Below, piece after piece: positions 48,001 to 58,704 of a stretch of DNA of 64,000 bases. Numbering within the stretch: position 1 is the first letter of the stretch; every line of letters begins with the position of its first letter. This stretch comes from Chamaelirium japonicum (lineage: Eukaryota; Streptophyta; Magnoliopsida; Liliales; Melanthiaceae). The notes beneath the pieces are model-generated. The model ran no database searches, was not told the origin of the DNA, and saw only the letters and a program-made list of their open reading frames with translations. The stretch is taken from the NCBI GenBank assembly GCA_947650365.1, contig OX393555.1:80729995-80793994 (forward strand), given 5' to 3'. A program made the position numbers and the translations under genes.

Positions 48001-49690
48001 AATTCCTTCTTACTTCACACCTATACCTGTGGCCAATTGCCTAGAGCAGGACTTCTTCACTCTTCTCTTCGTTTATCTCTCCGTTCTCTTTTCTCTTCTT
48101 TCCATACTTCTGTCTACGTTTCTCTATCCGTTTATTGAGAGAAGAAGAGGAGTTTAACGAAGACAAAAGAGAGATAAGAAGCGAGAAGATAACGGAGAGA
48201 TAAATTAAGAGAAAAGAGAGAACTTTATACCTATACCCGTGGCCAATGGACTGGAGCAGAACTTCTTCTCTCTTCTTTTTTTGTTTATCTGTCCGTTTTC
48301 TTCTCTCTTTTTCTTTCTCTTCTGTCTTTTTTTCTCTATCCATTTATATAGAGAAGAAGTGGAGTTTAACAAAGACAGAAGAGAGATAAGAAGCGAGAAG
48401 AGAATAGAGAGATAAATGAAAAGAGAAGATATCCTGCTCCAGTCTATTAGCCAAGGGTAGAAGTGTGAAATAAGAAGGAATCTAAATACCAAAACTCTAC
48501 TTCTGTCTTCGTTTCTCTTACTATTTTCTTATGACTGGTCAGCTGGGCTCGACATATACGTACTGATAACATATTGTGAGATGGGAGAAAGAGAAAATCG
48601 TCAAATGTGCCCCACCCTAAAGGGGTCGTATATTATTTATAGGATAAGCTTACTTAGGGCCTAAGCAATCTATGGGAAACCCTAATCCATAGACGTAAAG
48701 AAAAAAGAACTGAGAGATTTAATTATATTATTGAGAAATAGAGTTTTGGAATTTAGATTCCTTCTTACTTCACACATATACCCATGGTGAATGGACTGGA
48801 ACATGACTTCTTCTTTCTTCTCTCTTTATTTGTTTCTCCGTTCTCTTCTCTCTTCTCACAACACGTTATAAACATGAATATATCGAGCCCAACCGACCAG
48901 TCACAAGAATATAGAGAGTGAAATGATGATAGAAGAGAGAGAAGATAACAGAGAGAAAAACAAAGAGAGAAGAAGTCCTGCTCGAATCCATTAGCCACGC
49001 ATATAGCTGTAAAGTAAGAAGGAATCTAAATTCCAAAGCTCCACATAAGAGAGATAAGAAGAGAGAAGAGAATGGAGAGATAAATGAAGAGAGAAGAGAG
49101 AAAAAGTCCTACTCAAGTCCATTGGCCATGGGTATAGGTGTGACGTAAGAAGGAATCTAAATTCCTAAACTCTACTTCTATCTTCCTTTCTCTCTCCATT
49201 TTCTTGTGACTGGTCGGCTGGGCTCGACATGTTCGTACTGATAACGTACTATGAGATGGGAGAAAGTGAGAGTCGTCAAACATGCCCCACCCTAAAAGGG
49301 GCGTATATTATTTATAGGGTAAGCTTACTTAGGGCTTAAGTAATCTATCGGAAATCCTAACCATGGGAGAGATCCGACGGTGGACAATCATCTTTCTTAC
49401 TTCACACCTATACCCATGGCCAATAGAATGGCGCAAGACTTCTTCTCTCTTCTCTCTTCGTTTATCTCTCCATTCTCTTCTATCTTTTTCTCCCATCTCA
49501 CAATACATTATCAGTACGAACATGTCGTGCCCAACCGACTTGTTACAAGAAAACGAAAAGAGAAACAAAGACAGCAGAGAGAGAAGAAGAGAGAAAAGAA
49601 CGAAGAGATAAACGAAGAGAGAAATGATAAGAAGTCCTGCTCAAGTCCATTGGCCATGGGTTTAGGTGTGTAGTAAGAAGGATAGCTATC
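45096..49690. repeat. Mixed units of the right arm, including block beta
   Basis: Primer-site motifs on + are at 45348, 45776, 46137, 46657, 47422, 47912, 48864 and 49506, and on - at about 47107, 47595, 48558 and 49233. A tandem LTR fusion (CATAACA joined to CTTACCCTATAAAT) lies at 45270. The part from about 46.5 to 49.69 kb (beta) is repeated inverted at 60.93-64.0 kb and in shortened form at about 22.7-25.5 kb. Landmarks include the AAACTCC/ATAAACGG switches near 46875, 48140 and 48345. Confidence 0.75.
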
Positions 49691-52167
49691 CACCATCGGA
49701 TCTCTTTAATTGATTTGGGCTTCCCATAGATTTGTTTGGCCCTAAGTAAGCTTACCCTAAAAATAATATACGACCCCTTTAGGGAGGGGCACGTTTGACG
49801 ACTCTCTCTTTCTCCCATCTCATAACACGTTATCAGCAAAAAAAAAGAGCCCAGCCGACCAGTCATAAGAAAACGGAGAGAGAAACGAAGATAAAAATAG
49901 AGTTTTGGAATTTAGATTCCTTCTTACTTCACACCTATACCCGTGGCTAATGGATTGGAGTAGGACTTCTTCTCTCTTCTTACTTCATTTATCTCTCCGT
50001 TCTCTTCTCTCTTGTTCATTCTCTTCTATGGAGTTTTGGAATTTACATTCATTCTTACTTCACAACTATACCCGTGGCCAATGGACTAGAGCTGGACTTC
50101 TTCTCTTTTCTCTCTTCGTTTATTTCTCTGTTTTATTCTCTCGTCTTCTCCCACTTCTGTCTTTGTTTCTCTCTTTGTTTTCTTATGACTAGTCGGCTGG
50201 GCTCGATATATTCGTGCTGATAATATGTTATGACAAGTGAGAATAGAACAAAGAGATAAATGAAGAGAGAAGAAAGAAGAAGTCCTGCTTCTGTCCATTC
50301 GCCATGGGTATAGGTGTGAAGTAAGAAGATATCTAAATTCCAAAACTCAACTTCCCAATAATATAATTAAATCTCTCATTTCTCTTCTCTCTTCTCCCAT
50401 GGATTAGGATTTCCCATAAATTACTTAGGCCCTAATTAAGCTTACCATATAAATAATATATGACCCCTTTAGGGTGGGGCATGTTTGACGACTCTCTCTT
50501 TGTCCCATCTCATAATACGTTATCAGTACGAACATGTCGAGCCCAGCCGACCAGTTGCAAGAAAACGGAGAGAAAAACAAAGACAAAAGAGATAGAAGAA
50601 GAAAGAAGAGAATGGAGAGATAAACGAAGATAGAAGAGAGAAGAAGTCCTGCTCCAGCCCATTGGCCACGGGTATAGATTTGAAGTAAGAAAGAATCTAA
50701 ATTTCAAAACTCCACTTCTCAATATTTATACGACCCCTTTATGGTGGGGCATGTTTAACCGCCCTCTCTTTCTCCCATCTCACAACACGTTATCTATATG
50801 AACATGTCGAGCCCAGCCGACCTATTATAAAAAAATGGAGAAAGAAACGAAGACAGAAGAGAGAGAAGAATAGAGAAGAAAACAGAGAGATAAACGAAGA
50901 GAGAAGAAGTCTTGCTCCGGCTAGTACATTGGCCATGGGTATAGGTTTGAAGTAAGAAGGAATCTGAATTCCAAAACTCCACTTCTCAATAATATAATTA
51001 AATATCTCCGTTCTCTTCTCTCTTCTCCTATGGATTAGGATTTCCCATAGATTGCTTAGGCCCTAAGTAAGCATACCCTATAAATAATACATGACCCCTT
51101 TAGAGTAGGGCATATTTGATGGCTCTATCTCTTTCTCCCATATCATAACACGTTATCAGCACAAACTTGTCGAGCCCAGCCGACCAGTCGCAAGAAAATA
51201 GAGAGAGAAACGAAGACAGAAGAGAGAGAAGAAGAGAGAAGATAATAAAGAGATAAATGAAGAGAGAAGAAGTCATGCTCCAGTCCTTTGGCCATGGGTA
51301 TAGGTGTAAAGTAAGATAGAATCTAAATTCCAAAACTCTACTTCTATCTACGTTTCTCTCTCTGTTTTCTTGCGACTAGTCGGCTGGGCTCGATATGTTC
51401 GTGCTGACTACATATCTAGTTTAATTAAGAAGGAATCTAAATTCCAAAACTCTATTTCTTAATAATAAATTAAATTTCTTCATTCTTTTCTCTTTTCTCC
51501 TATGGATTAGGGTTTTCTATAGATTACTTAGGCCCTAAGTAAGCTTATCCTATAAATAATATTCGACCCCTTTAAGGTAGGGCACATTTGATAGCTTTCT
51601 CTTTCTCCCGTCTCACAACACGTACCCTATAAATAATATACGACCCCTTTTGGGTAGGGCACGTTTGACGACTCTCTCTTTCTCCCAACTTATAACACGT
51701 TATCTTTTGTTTCTCTCCCTATTTCTCTCTCTGTTTTCTTTGTTTCTCTTTCTTTCTCTTATAGTATAAAATAAAATAAATAAGTATTGATAGAAAAGAG
51801 ATAAAAAATTATTATAAACGAGAGAGAGCAGGACTTTTTCTCTCTTCTGTCTTCGTTTATCTCTTCATTCTCTTCTCTCTTTCTCCCATCTCATAACATG
51901 TTATCAGCAGAACATATCGAGCCTAGCCGACCAGTCGCAAGAAAACAGAGAGAGAAACGAAGGCAGAAGTAGAGTTTTTAAAATTATATTTCTTCTTACT
52001 TCAAACTTATACCCATGGCTAATGGACTAGAGCGGGACTTCTTCTCTCTTCTATCTTCGTTTATCTCTCCATTCTTTTATCTCTTCTTCTATCTTTTCTG
52101 TATTCGTTTCTTTCTCGGTTTTTTTTATGACTGGTCGGCTGGGCTCGATATGTTCGTGCTGATAACG
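49691..52167. repeat. Mixed units of the right arm, outer part
   Basis: Primer sites on + are at 49828, 50518, 50788, 51151, 51699 and 51898, and on - near 50212 and 51399. A tandem LTR fusion (CAACACG joined to TACCCTATAAATAATAT) lies at about 51620. The insert with TTATAGTATAAAATAAAATA near 51755 is the inverted copy of the one at 21190-21320. No gene is supported. Confidence 0.7.
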
Positions 52168-52335
52168 TGTTGTAAGATGAGAGAAAAAGAGGGTCGTCAA
52201 GCGTGCCCCACCCTAAAGGTGTCGTATATTATTTATAGGGTAAGCTTACTTAGGGCCTAAGCAATCTACGAGAAACCGTAATATATGGGAGAGGTCCGAC
52301 GCTAGACAGCCATCCGATCGAACGATCTCACAATA
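52168..52335 (-). repeat. Complete 168-bp LTR, antisense
   Basis: A near-consensus reversed primer site (TTCGTGCTGATAACG) precedes it. It starts TGTTGTAAGATGAG and ends GATCTCACAATA, followed by the reversed AT-body tail with GAGTGTGCCTCATC. It is the counterpart of 20707-20874. Confidence 0.8.
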
Positions 52336-52881
52336 GTTTTAATATTTTATATTTTTTTAAAGAAAAATATAAAATATTTTTAAAGCAAAAAATTTGAGTG
52401 TGCCTCATCTTCTTTCTTTACTTCCTATTATTTAATTAATTTAATAATTTAAAAAATTAAAAAGTTAAATAATGAAATAATTAAGTAAATATTTAATTAT
52501 CTTCTCTCTTCTCACTTTATTTTATTACTATGATAATTAAGTGGAGTGTTGTTACTATAATTTTTTTAATTAAAATAATCATTTAATTAAAATGAAGAGA
52601 GAATAGAATTTCCTATGATAATCATATCAACGTTGAGATGATACTATTGAGAAGTGGAGTTTTAGAATTTAGATTCCTTTTTACTTCACACCTATACCCG
52701 TGGCGAATGAACTGGAGTAGGACTTCTTCTCTCTTCTCTCTTATTTATCTTCGTTTAAATTATTTAATAATTTAGAAAATTTATAAATTAAGTTTTTAGT
52801 AAAATAATTTATTTAAATAAACAATTTTTTTGCTTTAAAAATAATTAATATTTTTTAAAAAAAAATTTAAAACAATGCAAC
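52336..52881. repeat. Two AT-body remnants, head to head, with one unit between
   Basis: A reversed body remnant (52336-52500) with TCTTCTCTCTTCTCACTTTA inserted, a body edge with GAATTTCCTATGATAATCAT (from 52604), a reversed internal part, and a sense body remnant (52755-52881) lead to the LTR at 52882. The layout mirrors 20170-20706. No gene. Confidence 0.65.
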
Positions 52882-53048
52882 TGTTATGAGATCGTTCGAT
52901 CGGATACTGTCTACCATCAGATCTCTCCTATGGATTAGGGTTTCCCATAGATTGCTTAGGCCCTAAGTAAGATTACCCTATAAATAATATACAACTCTTT
53001 TAGTGTGGGGCACGTTTGATGGCTCTCTCTTTCTCCCATCTCACAATA
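52882..53048 (+). repeat. Near-complete LTR (167 bp)
   Basis: It starts TGTTATGAGATCGTTCGATC and ends TCACAATA, followed by CATTATCAGCACAA. One base is missing in CGGATACTGTC relative to the usual CGGATGGCTGTC. It is the counterpart of 20006-20170. Confidence 0.75.
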
Positions 53049-55085
53049 CATTATCAGCACAAACATGTCGAGCCCTATAGAATCTAATTAAATAAATATT
53101 TAATTGATTTCATAACTTCTTCTCTCTTCTCTCTTCGATATGTTCGTACTGATAACATATTGTGAGGTAGGAGAAAGAGAGAGCATTCAAACGTGCCCCA
53201 CCCTAAACAGGTCGTATATTCTTTAAAAAGAAGAGAAGAGAACGGAGAGATAAACGAAGAGAGAAGAACTCCTGCTCTAATCCATTGACCACGGGTATAA
53301 GTATGAAGTAAGAAAAAAGCTAAATTCTAAAACTCCACTTCTCAATATTTATACGACCCATGAGATCTCTACCATCTCTTTATTTATTATACTTATTTAA
53401 TCTCACAACACGTTATCAGCACGAACATATCAAGCCCAACCGACCAGTCATAAGAAAACGGAGAGAGAAATGAAAACAGAAGAAAGAGAAGAAGAGAGAA
53501 GAGAACGGAGAGATAAACGAAGAAAGAAAAGAGAAGAAGTCCTGCTCCAGTCCATTGGCCACGAGTATAGGTGTGAAGTAAGAAAGAATATAAATTCCAA
53601 AACTCCACTTTTGTCTTCGTTTCTTTCTCTGTTTTCTTAAGACTGATCTATTTGGCTCGACATGTTTGTGCTGATAACGTGTTGTGAGATGGGAGAAAGA
53701 GAGAGCTATCAAATATACCTCACCCTAAAGGGGTCGTATAAATATTAAGAAGTAGAGTTTTGGAATTTACATTCCTTCTTACTTCACAACTATACCCGTG
53801 GCCAATGGACTGGAGAGGCCACAGGTATATTATTTATTGGGTAAGATTACTTAGGGCCTAAACAATCTACGGTAAACCCTAATCCATGGGATATTACTTA
53901 GGGCCAAAGCATGACTTCTCGCTTCTCTTCTTATTTATCTCACTGTTCTTTTCTCTCTTTCTCCCATCTCACAACACGTTATCAATACGAACATATCCAG
54001 CCCAGCTGACCAGTCGCAAGGAAACGAAGAGAGAAGGGAGGACAAAAGAGAGAGAAGAAGAGAGAAGAGAACGAAAAGATTTAATTATATTATTGAGAAC
54101 TGGAGTTTTGAAATTTAGATTCCTTCTTACTTCACATCTATACCCGTGGCGATGTACTTGAGCAGGACTTCTTCTCTCTTCTCTCTTCGTTTGTCTCTTT
54201 GTTCTCTTCTCTCTTCTTCCCCCTCTTCTATCTTCGTTTCTCTCTCCGTTTTCTTGTGACTAGTCGGCTGGGCTCGATATGTTCATGCTGAATAGGAGAG
54301 ATTATTTAACTAATATAATTTTTAGTCCTGCTCCATATTTAATCTCTCTTCTTCTCTCTCTTCTGTGAAGATTTGGAATTTAGATTCCTTTTTACTTCAC
54401 ACCTATACCCGTGGCCAAAGGACTGGAGCAAGACTTCTTCTCTCTTCTCTTTTTATTTATCTCTTTTTTATCTTCTCTCTTCTTCTCTCTCTTCTATGGA
54501 GTTTCGGAATTTAGATTTCTTCTTACTTTACACTAATACACATGGCCAATGAACTAAAGCAGGACTTTTTTTCTCTTTTCTCTTTATTTATCTATCCATT
54601 CTTTTCTCTCTTCTTCTCTCCCTTTTGTTTTTGTTTCTCTTTCCCTTTTCTTGTGACTGGTCGGTTGGGCTCGATATGTTCGTACTGATAACGTATTGTG
54701 AGATGGGAGAAAGAAAGAGTCGTCAAACGTGCTCCTCCCTAAAGGGATAATATATTATTTATAGGGTAAGCTTACTTAGGGCCTAAGCAATCTATGGGAA
54801 ACCTTAATCGATGGGAGAGATTCGATGATGGATAACCATCCTTCTTACTTCACACCTATACCCGTGGTGAATGGACTGGAGATGGACTTCTTCTCTCTTC
54901 TCTCTTCTTCTTTTTCTAATTATCGGATAGCTATCCACCATCGGATCACACTTATGGATTAGGGTTTCGCATAGATCGCTTAGACCCTATGTAAGAAGAA
55001 GTCATGCTCTAGTCCATTGGCCACGAGTATAGAAGTGAAGTAAGAAGGAATCTAAATTCGAAAACTCTACTTCTCAATAGTATCA
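53049..55085. repeat. Units between the right arm and the gypsy element
   Basis: Primer sites on + are at 53049, 53411 and 53977, and on - near 53144, 53665 and 54680. A short unit remnant with AAATAAATATTTAATTGATT at 53090 pairs with about 19945. Near 53820-53900 an LTR fragment is doubled. At 54820-54960 a reversed LTR piece, an internal fragment and TCGGATAGCTATCCACC are fused. No coding domain. Confidence 0.65.
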
Positions 55086-55402
55086 TCTCAACGTTATTAT
55101 GATTAATTAATTTAATAATTAAGTTTTTAGTAAAATAATTAATTAATTTTATTATTTAATTATCTAATTATTTAATTAAATTTATTATTTTATTTATTTA
55201 TTATTATTTTATTATTAAATAATTAAATTGGGTAACTATTTAAATATTTAAATTATTAATAAAAGAAATAATGATTTAATTATATAATTAATTTATTAAT
55301 TTATTTTATTAGTTATTTCTTTAATTATTATTTTATTTTTAAATAATTAAATAATTAGTCAATTATTCAAACGGAGTGGGAGAACATAGAGATAAATAAT
55401 AG
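55086..55402 (+). repeat. Truncated AT body and unit fragment flanking the gypsy element
   Basis: TATCATCTCAACGTTATTAT followed by AT-rich sequence stops near 55366 and joins a scrap of the GA-rich internal part (GAGAACATAGAGATAAATA). The gypsy LTR begins at 55403. The five bases before it (AATAG) would be the target-site copy if the insertion made one, but the other end is missing. Confidence 0.65.
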
Positions 55403-55444
55403 TGTCTGTGGGTGCAAATTATGGCAAAAAGCCCCAGAGACTAC

Positions 55445-55640
55445 GGGACCCACCAGCTCTGCCTGGGAGGCCCACGGAGACCGCCGCGGGACCCACTAGC
55501 CCTGCCTGGGGGGGTCCATAGAAACTACCGTGGGACCCACCAGCCCTGCCTGGGGGGTCCACGAAGACCACCGTGGGACCCACCAGCCCTGCCTGGGGGG
55601 TCCACAGAGACCGCCGCGGGACCCGCCAGCCCTACTTGGG
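55445..55640 (+). repeat. 43-bp minisatellite in the gypsy LTR (about 4.5 units)
   Basis: Units start with GGGACCCACCAG at 55445, 55488, 55532, 55575 and 55618 (variants in each), giving periods of 43-44 bp. Each contains CCCTGCCTGGGGGGTCCAC-like sequence and is very GC-rich. The unit length is not a multiple of 3 throughout, and the open frames across it on both strands are by-products, not genes. Confidence 0.9.
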
Positions 55641-55700
55641 AAATCCCTGGATACAAAGGCAAAAACCGCCAATTGCCTCGGATTTCCTCCCAGAGTTTTT

Positions 55701-55710
55701 CTATAAATAG
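55701..55710 (+). promoter_or_regulatory. TATA box of the gypsy LTR
   Basis: CTATAAATAG is a strong TATA match about 300 bp into the LTR, preceded by GC-rich minisatellite and followed by moderately AT-rich leader. It is the only good TATA box in the LTR, so U3 would end about 30 bp downstream. Confidence 0.65.
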
Positions 55711-56080
55711 CAGGACCTTCAAATGTAAAAAAATCCAGAACCAAACTCTGAGCTCTGACTTCGATATTCCTTTACTTTCAATCTCTTTTTCAAAGAGCTC
55801 AGTGATACTCGGACTGTTGAGGTCAATTCTAGTGGAGAGTTAGTGAATTCGGGTTGCTCCCTATAGCACGGAAACGTAGGCTTCGGCTAAACTCTGAGAT
55901 CATACCTTGTGTCAATCTTCTGACTGTTTGTTTATCAAAAATCCCAACTCAAAGTCATCAAGACATCAACCTTCGGACCTACCTTCTATTCAGTAGATCG
56001 ATCAAAGATCTTTGACTCGACTTCGATTGACTGGTGGCATGGAGTCTTCGGATCAGCAAGAAGATTTTCCCCCCATAGTT

Positions 56081-56100
56081 TGGCGCTATCTGTAGGATCC
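56081..56100 (+). other. Primer-binding site of the gypsy element
   Basis: TGGCGCTATCTGTAGGATCC starts with TGG, the complement of a tRNA 3' CCA, and sits six bases past the likely LTR end. Sites starting TGGCGC are common in plant Tat and Athila elements, from general knowledge. I do not assign the tRNA. Confidence 0.7.
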
Positions 56101-56316
56101 GTTTGAAAAGCCAAGTTTGCTCTACATCAAACATCAGATCGGTTGAGCAGACAACTGGTCTAGATAGTCAAACATCCTGGCCCCTTCGGTTGAGCAAACA
56201 ACCGTTAAGATACCGACAATCTTGTTGCATCCTTCGCTCTCTAAAAGGCGAGGACGAAGCATCAGGATCATCCAGAGAAAAGTAACACACGTCAAGATCA
56301 TCCAGAGACTCGTTCG

Positions 56317-57691
56317 ATGAGTCAACGGCTCAACTTCGGGCAGCCCCTCGCTTTCCCTGAAATGGGGGTTCGATCAGGAAGCGGAAGATCGGTCGATCGA
56401 CCGATCGCTCCACCTCTCCGTCAGTCGATAGGGCAAACTGTCCCTGCTCCTGCTAAAAACCCACCATTTACCTACCAAATCTCAACGATCGACTTTCAGC
56501 TATTGCAATTGGCTAAGCAAAATGCCACCCTCACAGTTGAAAGGGACACCCTTAAGAAGGCAGCCTCCGAAGCCGGAATTGCTTTCCCCATCCCTTCATT
56601 CGACGAGAGACTTGATCCGCCATGGCAATCGATTCACTCTGAATCACGAAGGTCAATGGGCACCACTGCCCATGAGAGGATTCGTCGCAACCCAACCCCC
56701 TCTGCGGCTCCATAGAAGTAGAGTGTCTAGGATCATATCGATAACGAGTCCTTTCAATCACTTCAGGTCACAACTGTGTTAGGCAGACACAGTCGAAGCC
56801 CAACTTGCGAGGGAGGCACTAGATGAAAGGAGCGCCCTCAAAAGGTAGAACTTCTTCATCCCTCCCACTCCAACATAAAGCTAGAATGGATCTTCGTCAC
56901 CAAATCCATCCCGTAACCACTCAAAGGCTTGGACAAGACCTCTCGATCTTACCTCTCGATCTGCATCCAGGTCGAGGGCATGGTCGTAGAGAAGGATACT
57001 CTTCTACTGGACCTCTCCACCGAAGTTTGTTTCAATCATCCTTTCCGAGGGGATGGAGAACTCCAACTCTCCCCAAGTTCAATTGCCTCAAAAGGGATCC
57101 TACCCTCATATTCTAGCATTCAAGCAAGCTCTAACACCACATGAAGAAGAGAACAATATGCTTTGCCAAACCTTCGTCGGAAGCCTCGATGAGCTATCTC
57201 TCGATTGGTACCATAACCTTCGGGCTGGGTCCATCACCCAGTTCGGAGTATTGGCAAACCACTTCGTACAACACTATCAACTTAACTTGAAGCCTAAGAA
57301 GAAGCTCGATTCCCTCTACTGGCTAAGGATGGGAGCAGATGAAAGTCTTCGCAGTTTCACATAAAGATTTCGCAACGAGCACGCCACTCTCTTAGGACGA
57401 TATCTGGATGATGAGGCTATCATGTTAGCTTTCCAAAATGCCCTCCGGTTCGATCTGCATATCTATAATGATTTCATCCGTAATCCTCCCCCTTTCCTGG
57501 GTATGATGTTTGATCGAATTCAGAGGTAGATCGAAGTCGAAGACGATCAGGTCGCCCGAAAGGGACGAGAAACAAAACGACAACCTGTCGAGAAGGAAGC
57601 CCCAAAGTATACCACCAAAGCTCACAATGCGGAGGCAGTAGCCCCCCTGCACCCAAGCGGCCGAGAAATGACGGACGTAGATCGCCTCTGA
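56317..57691 (+). pseudogene. gag-like capsid region, broken
   Basis: An opening frame at 56317-56715 (132 codons) resembles the poorly conserved N-terminal part of plant Ty3/gypsy Gag. It includes a stretch rich in Gln, Leu and Glu that could be a short coiled coil. After a disrupted section (56716-57052) the recognisable capsid core appears from 57053, with W-Y-H-N-L, SITQFGVLANHFVQHY and a basic KPKKKL motif, as in the retrotransposon Gag domain. In-frame stops occur at 57362 (TAA), 57527 (TAG) and 57689 (TGA), and the frame changes near 57650. Gag would form the virus-like particle. This copy cannot make it. Confidence 0.85.
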
Positions 57692-58014
57692 AGAAGATTA
57701 CATTCACGGATTGGACTCTACCGATCGAGTAGATTCTTGATCAAATTCAACATCAGGAATTCCTCCGAAGGTCGAATCCTTTACAGTCTAATACCAAGGT
57801 CACAGCTGATAAAATGGTCTACTGTGATTTTCATCGCAGTCACGGCTCTTCTACCGATCAATGCTATCGGTTGAGGTACCATCTGGAGGATTTGCTACAA
57901 GAAGGCCATCTCTAGGAGTTCGTCAAAGGCGGGCAAGATCAACACCGACCTTCGGCGAAAGGAAAAAAAGCTTGCTGGATCCACCAAATCTCTACCGATC
58001 AATCGCCTATCGCT
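57661..58014 (+). pseudogene. gag C-terminal region and gag-pol linker, broken
   Basis: In the frame that continues into protease, a stretch near 57814-57900 reads C-D-F-H-R-S-H-G-S-S-T-D-Q-C followed by Y-R-L-R-Y-H-L-E-D-L. This is the C-x-F-H-x-x-H-G-H-x-T-x-x-C type motif found in plant Tat-like Gag proteins, here with Ser where the second HGH His is usual. TAG stops are at 57730 and 57913. The upstream gag frame ends at 57691, so a frameshift near 57650 separates them. Confidence 0.75.
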
Positions 58015-58704
58015 ATGCGTGCTAACATCTTCGGCATTCACAGAGCATTGCCTAATCAAATGCTGACAGGGAAAGAAGTCGATCGGCAAGTGCGACGCAT
58101 ATTCAATGTTCGCTCTGCAGCGAACAAAGAAGACACCTGGATCGAAAAACCTATCAAAGGCCTAACTTGGCCATCTATAATCTTCAACGACTCTGATCTT
58201 CAAGGAGTCCATACTCCACATCGAGACACCCTAGTCCTGAAGCTCATCGACGGGAGCACCGTCAACCGCATCCTCATCGCCACCGGAAGCTCTATCGTCA
58301 TATTCTCAGGCTACTTCAAGCGTCTGGGACATAAATATACAAGCCTCGAAGTTGTCCCGACCGTGATCACGGGCTTCAACGAAAAGCAGAGCATAACAAT
58401 AGGGGAATCAAGATTCACCCTCGACCTCAGTCGAGAGACTCGAGTCTCCGTAAGAGTCACCGTTGTCGAAGGAACGTCCAACTCCAACGTCATCCTGGGG
58501 CGGTCTTTCCTCCACCAGATCAATGCTATATCCTCCTCCTACCACCAACTCCTAAAATTTGCAACTGGAGAGGGTATCGTCTGCATCCGGGGAGATCAAC
58601 AAACTGGGCGATCTTGCGAAGCGGCAGCTGCAAAAACAGATCGCCGAATAAATTTCGTCCCCCCGAAGCGACCAAGAGATGAAGCTAGTCCTTTTTCAAT
58701 ATAG
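58015..58704 (+). pseudogene. Aspartic protease region of gypsy pol, catalytic Asp lost
   Basis: This is the longest intact frame of the element (229 codons). Around codons 70-110 it has the retropepsin layout of a short beta strand, the active-site loop and a hydrophobic strand, but the loop reads I-A-T-G-S-S. The expected D-T/S-G has become A-T-G (GCC at 58279-58281), so it could not cleave the polyprotein. A second conserved block, V-I-L-G-R-S-F-L-H, lies near codons 160-168. It ends at TAG 58702 in the same frame as the reverse transcriptase, which resumes beyond another stop (58834). The ATG at 58015 is only the first in the open stretch, not a true start. Confidence 0.85.

Larger units (their letters stand above)
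42520..53500 (-). repeat. Right arm of the large inverted duplication
   Basis: It pairs with 19.5-28.87 kb through at least ten rare junctions. It is about 1.6 kb longer than the left arm, mainly because 45.65-47.4 kb has a deletion counterpart near 25.4-25.6 kb. Sequence identity looks moderate by eye, with many substitutions, so the duplication is not recent; I have not computed a value. Confidence 0.8.
1..55402. repeat. Array of TRIM-like non-autonomous LTR element units (left part)
   Basis: Almost all of this span is made of one unit in both orientations. Read in sense, the unit is: LTR-like block (TATA box CCCTATAAATAATATACGA, then CCCCTTTAGGGTGGGGCACG, ending CTCACAACA), primer-site CGTTATCAGCACGA, a conserved stretch containing GAGCCCAGCCGACCAGTC, a GA tract, then TCCTGCTCCAGTCCATTGG, a GGAATCTAAATTCC box and CTTCTCAATA. 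After that box the sequence goes to one of three things: the AT-rich body, a short leader into the next LTR, or straight into the next TATA region. Spacing between successive TATA regions is about 310-400 bp in most places. By eye I count about 71 primer-site motifs on + and 59 on - in this part. No coding domain was recognised. Short LTR, abutting primer site and lack of genes fit a TRIM-like element; the classification is inference. Confidence 0.85.
55403..56075 (+). repeat. 5' LTR of the gypsy element
   Basis: It starts TGTCTGTGGGTGC, where array sequence ends, and probably ends at the CA of CCCCCCA (56075), six bases before TGGCGC. It is about 670 bp long with a TATA box about 300 bp in. 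The start is clear from the change in composition. The end is inferred from the primer-site position, since no 3' LTR is available for comparison. Confidence 0.75.

Noticed and set aside
1057-54161. More than a hundred open frames of 60-180 codons on both strands, many Leu/Ser/Phe-rich on one strand and Lys/Arg/Glu-rich on the other
   Set aside because: They recur with every unit, shift with orientation, and are translations of CT or GA tracts and flanking repeat boxes. No domain, no conserved full-length frame and no consistent start context.
1-55402. CRISPR-like regular repeats
   Set aside because: Repeat units are hundreds of bases long, degenerate and in mixed orientation, and the DNA is eukaryotic.
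55412-55843. 143-codon frame (+) and overlapping - frames in the gypsy LTR
   Set aside because: They cover the 43-bp minisatellite and TATA region of an LTR. Open frames in GC-rich tandem repeats are expected by chance.
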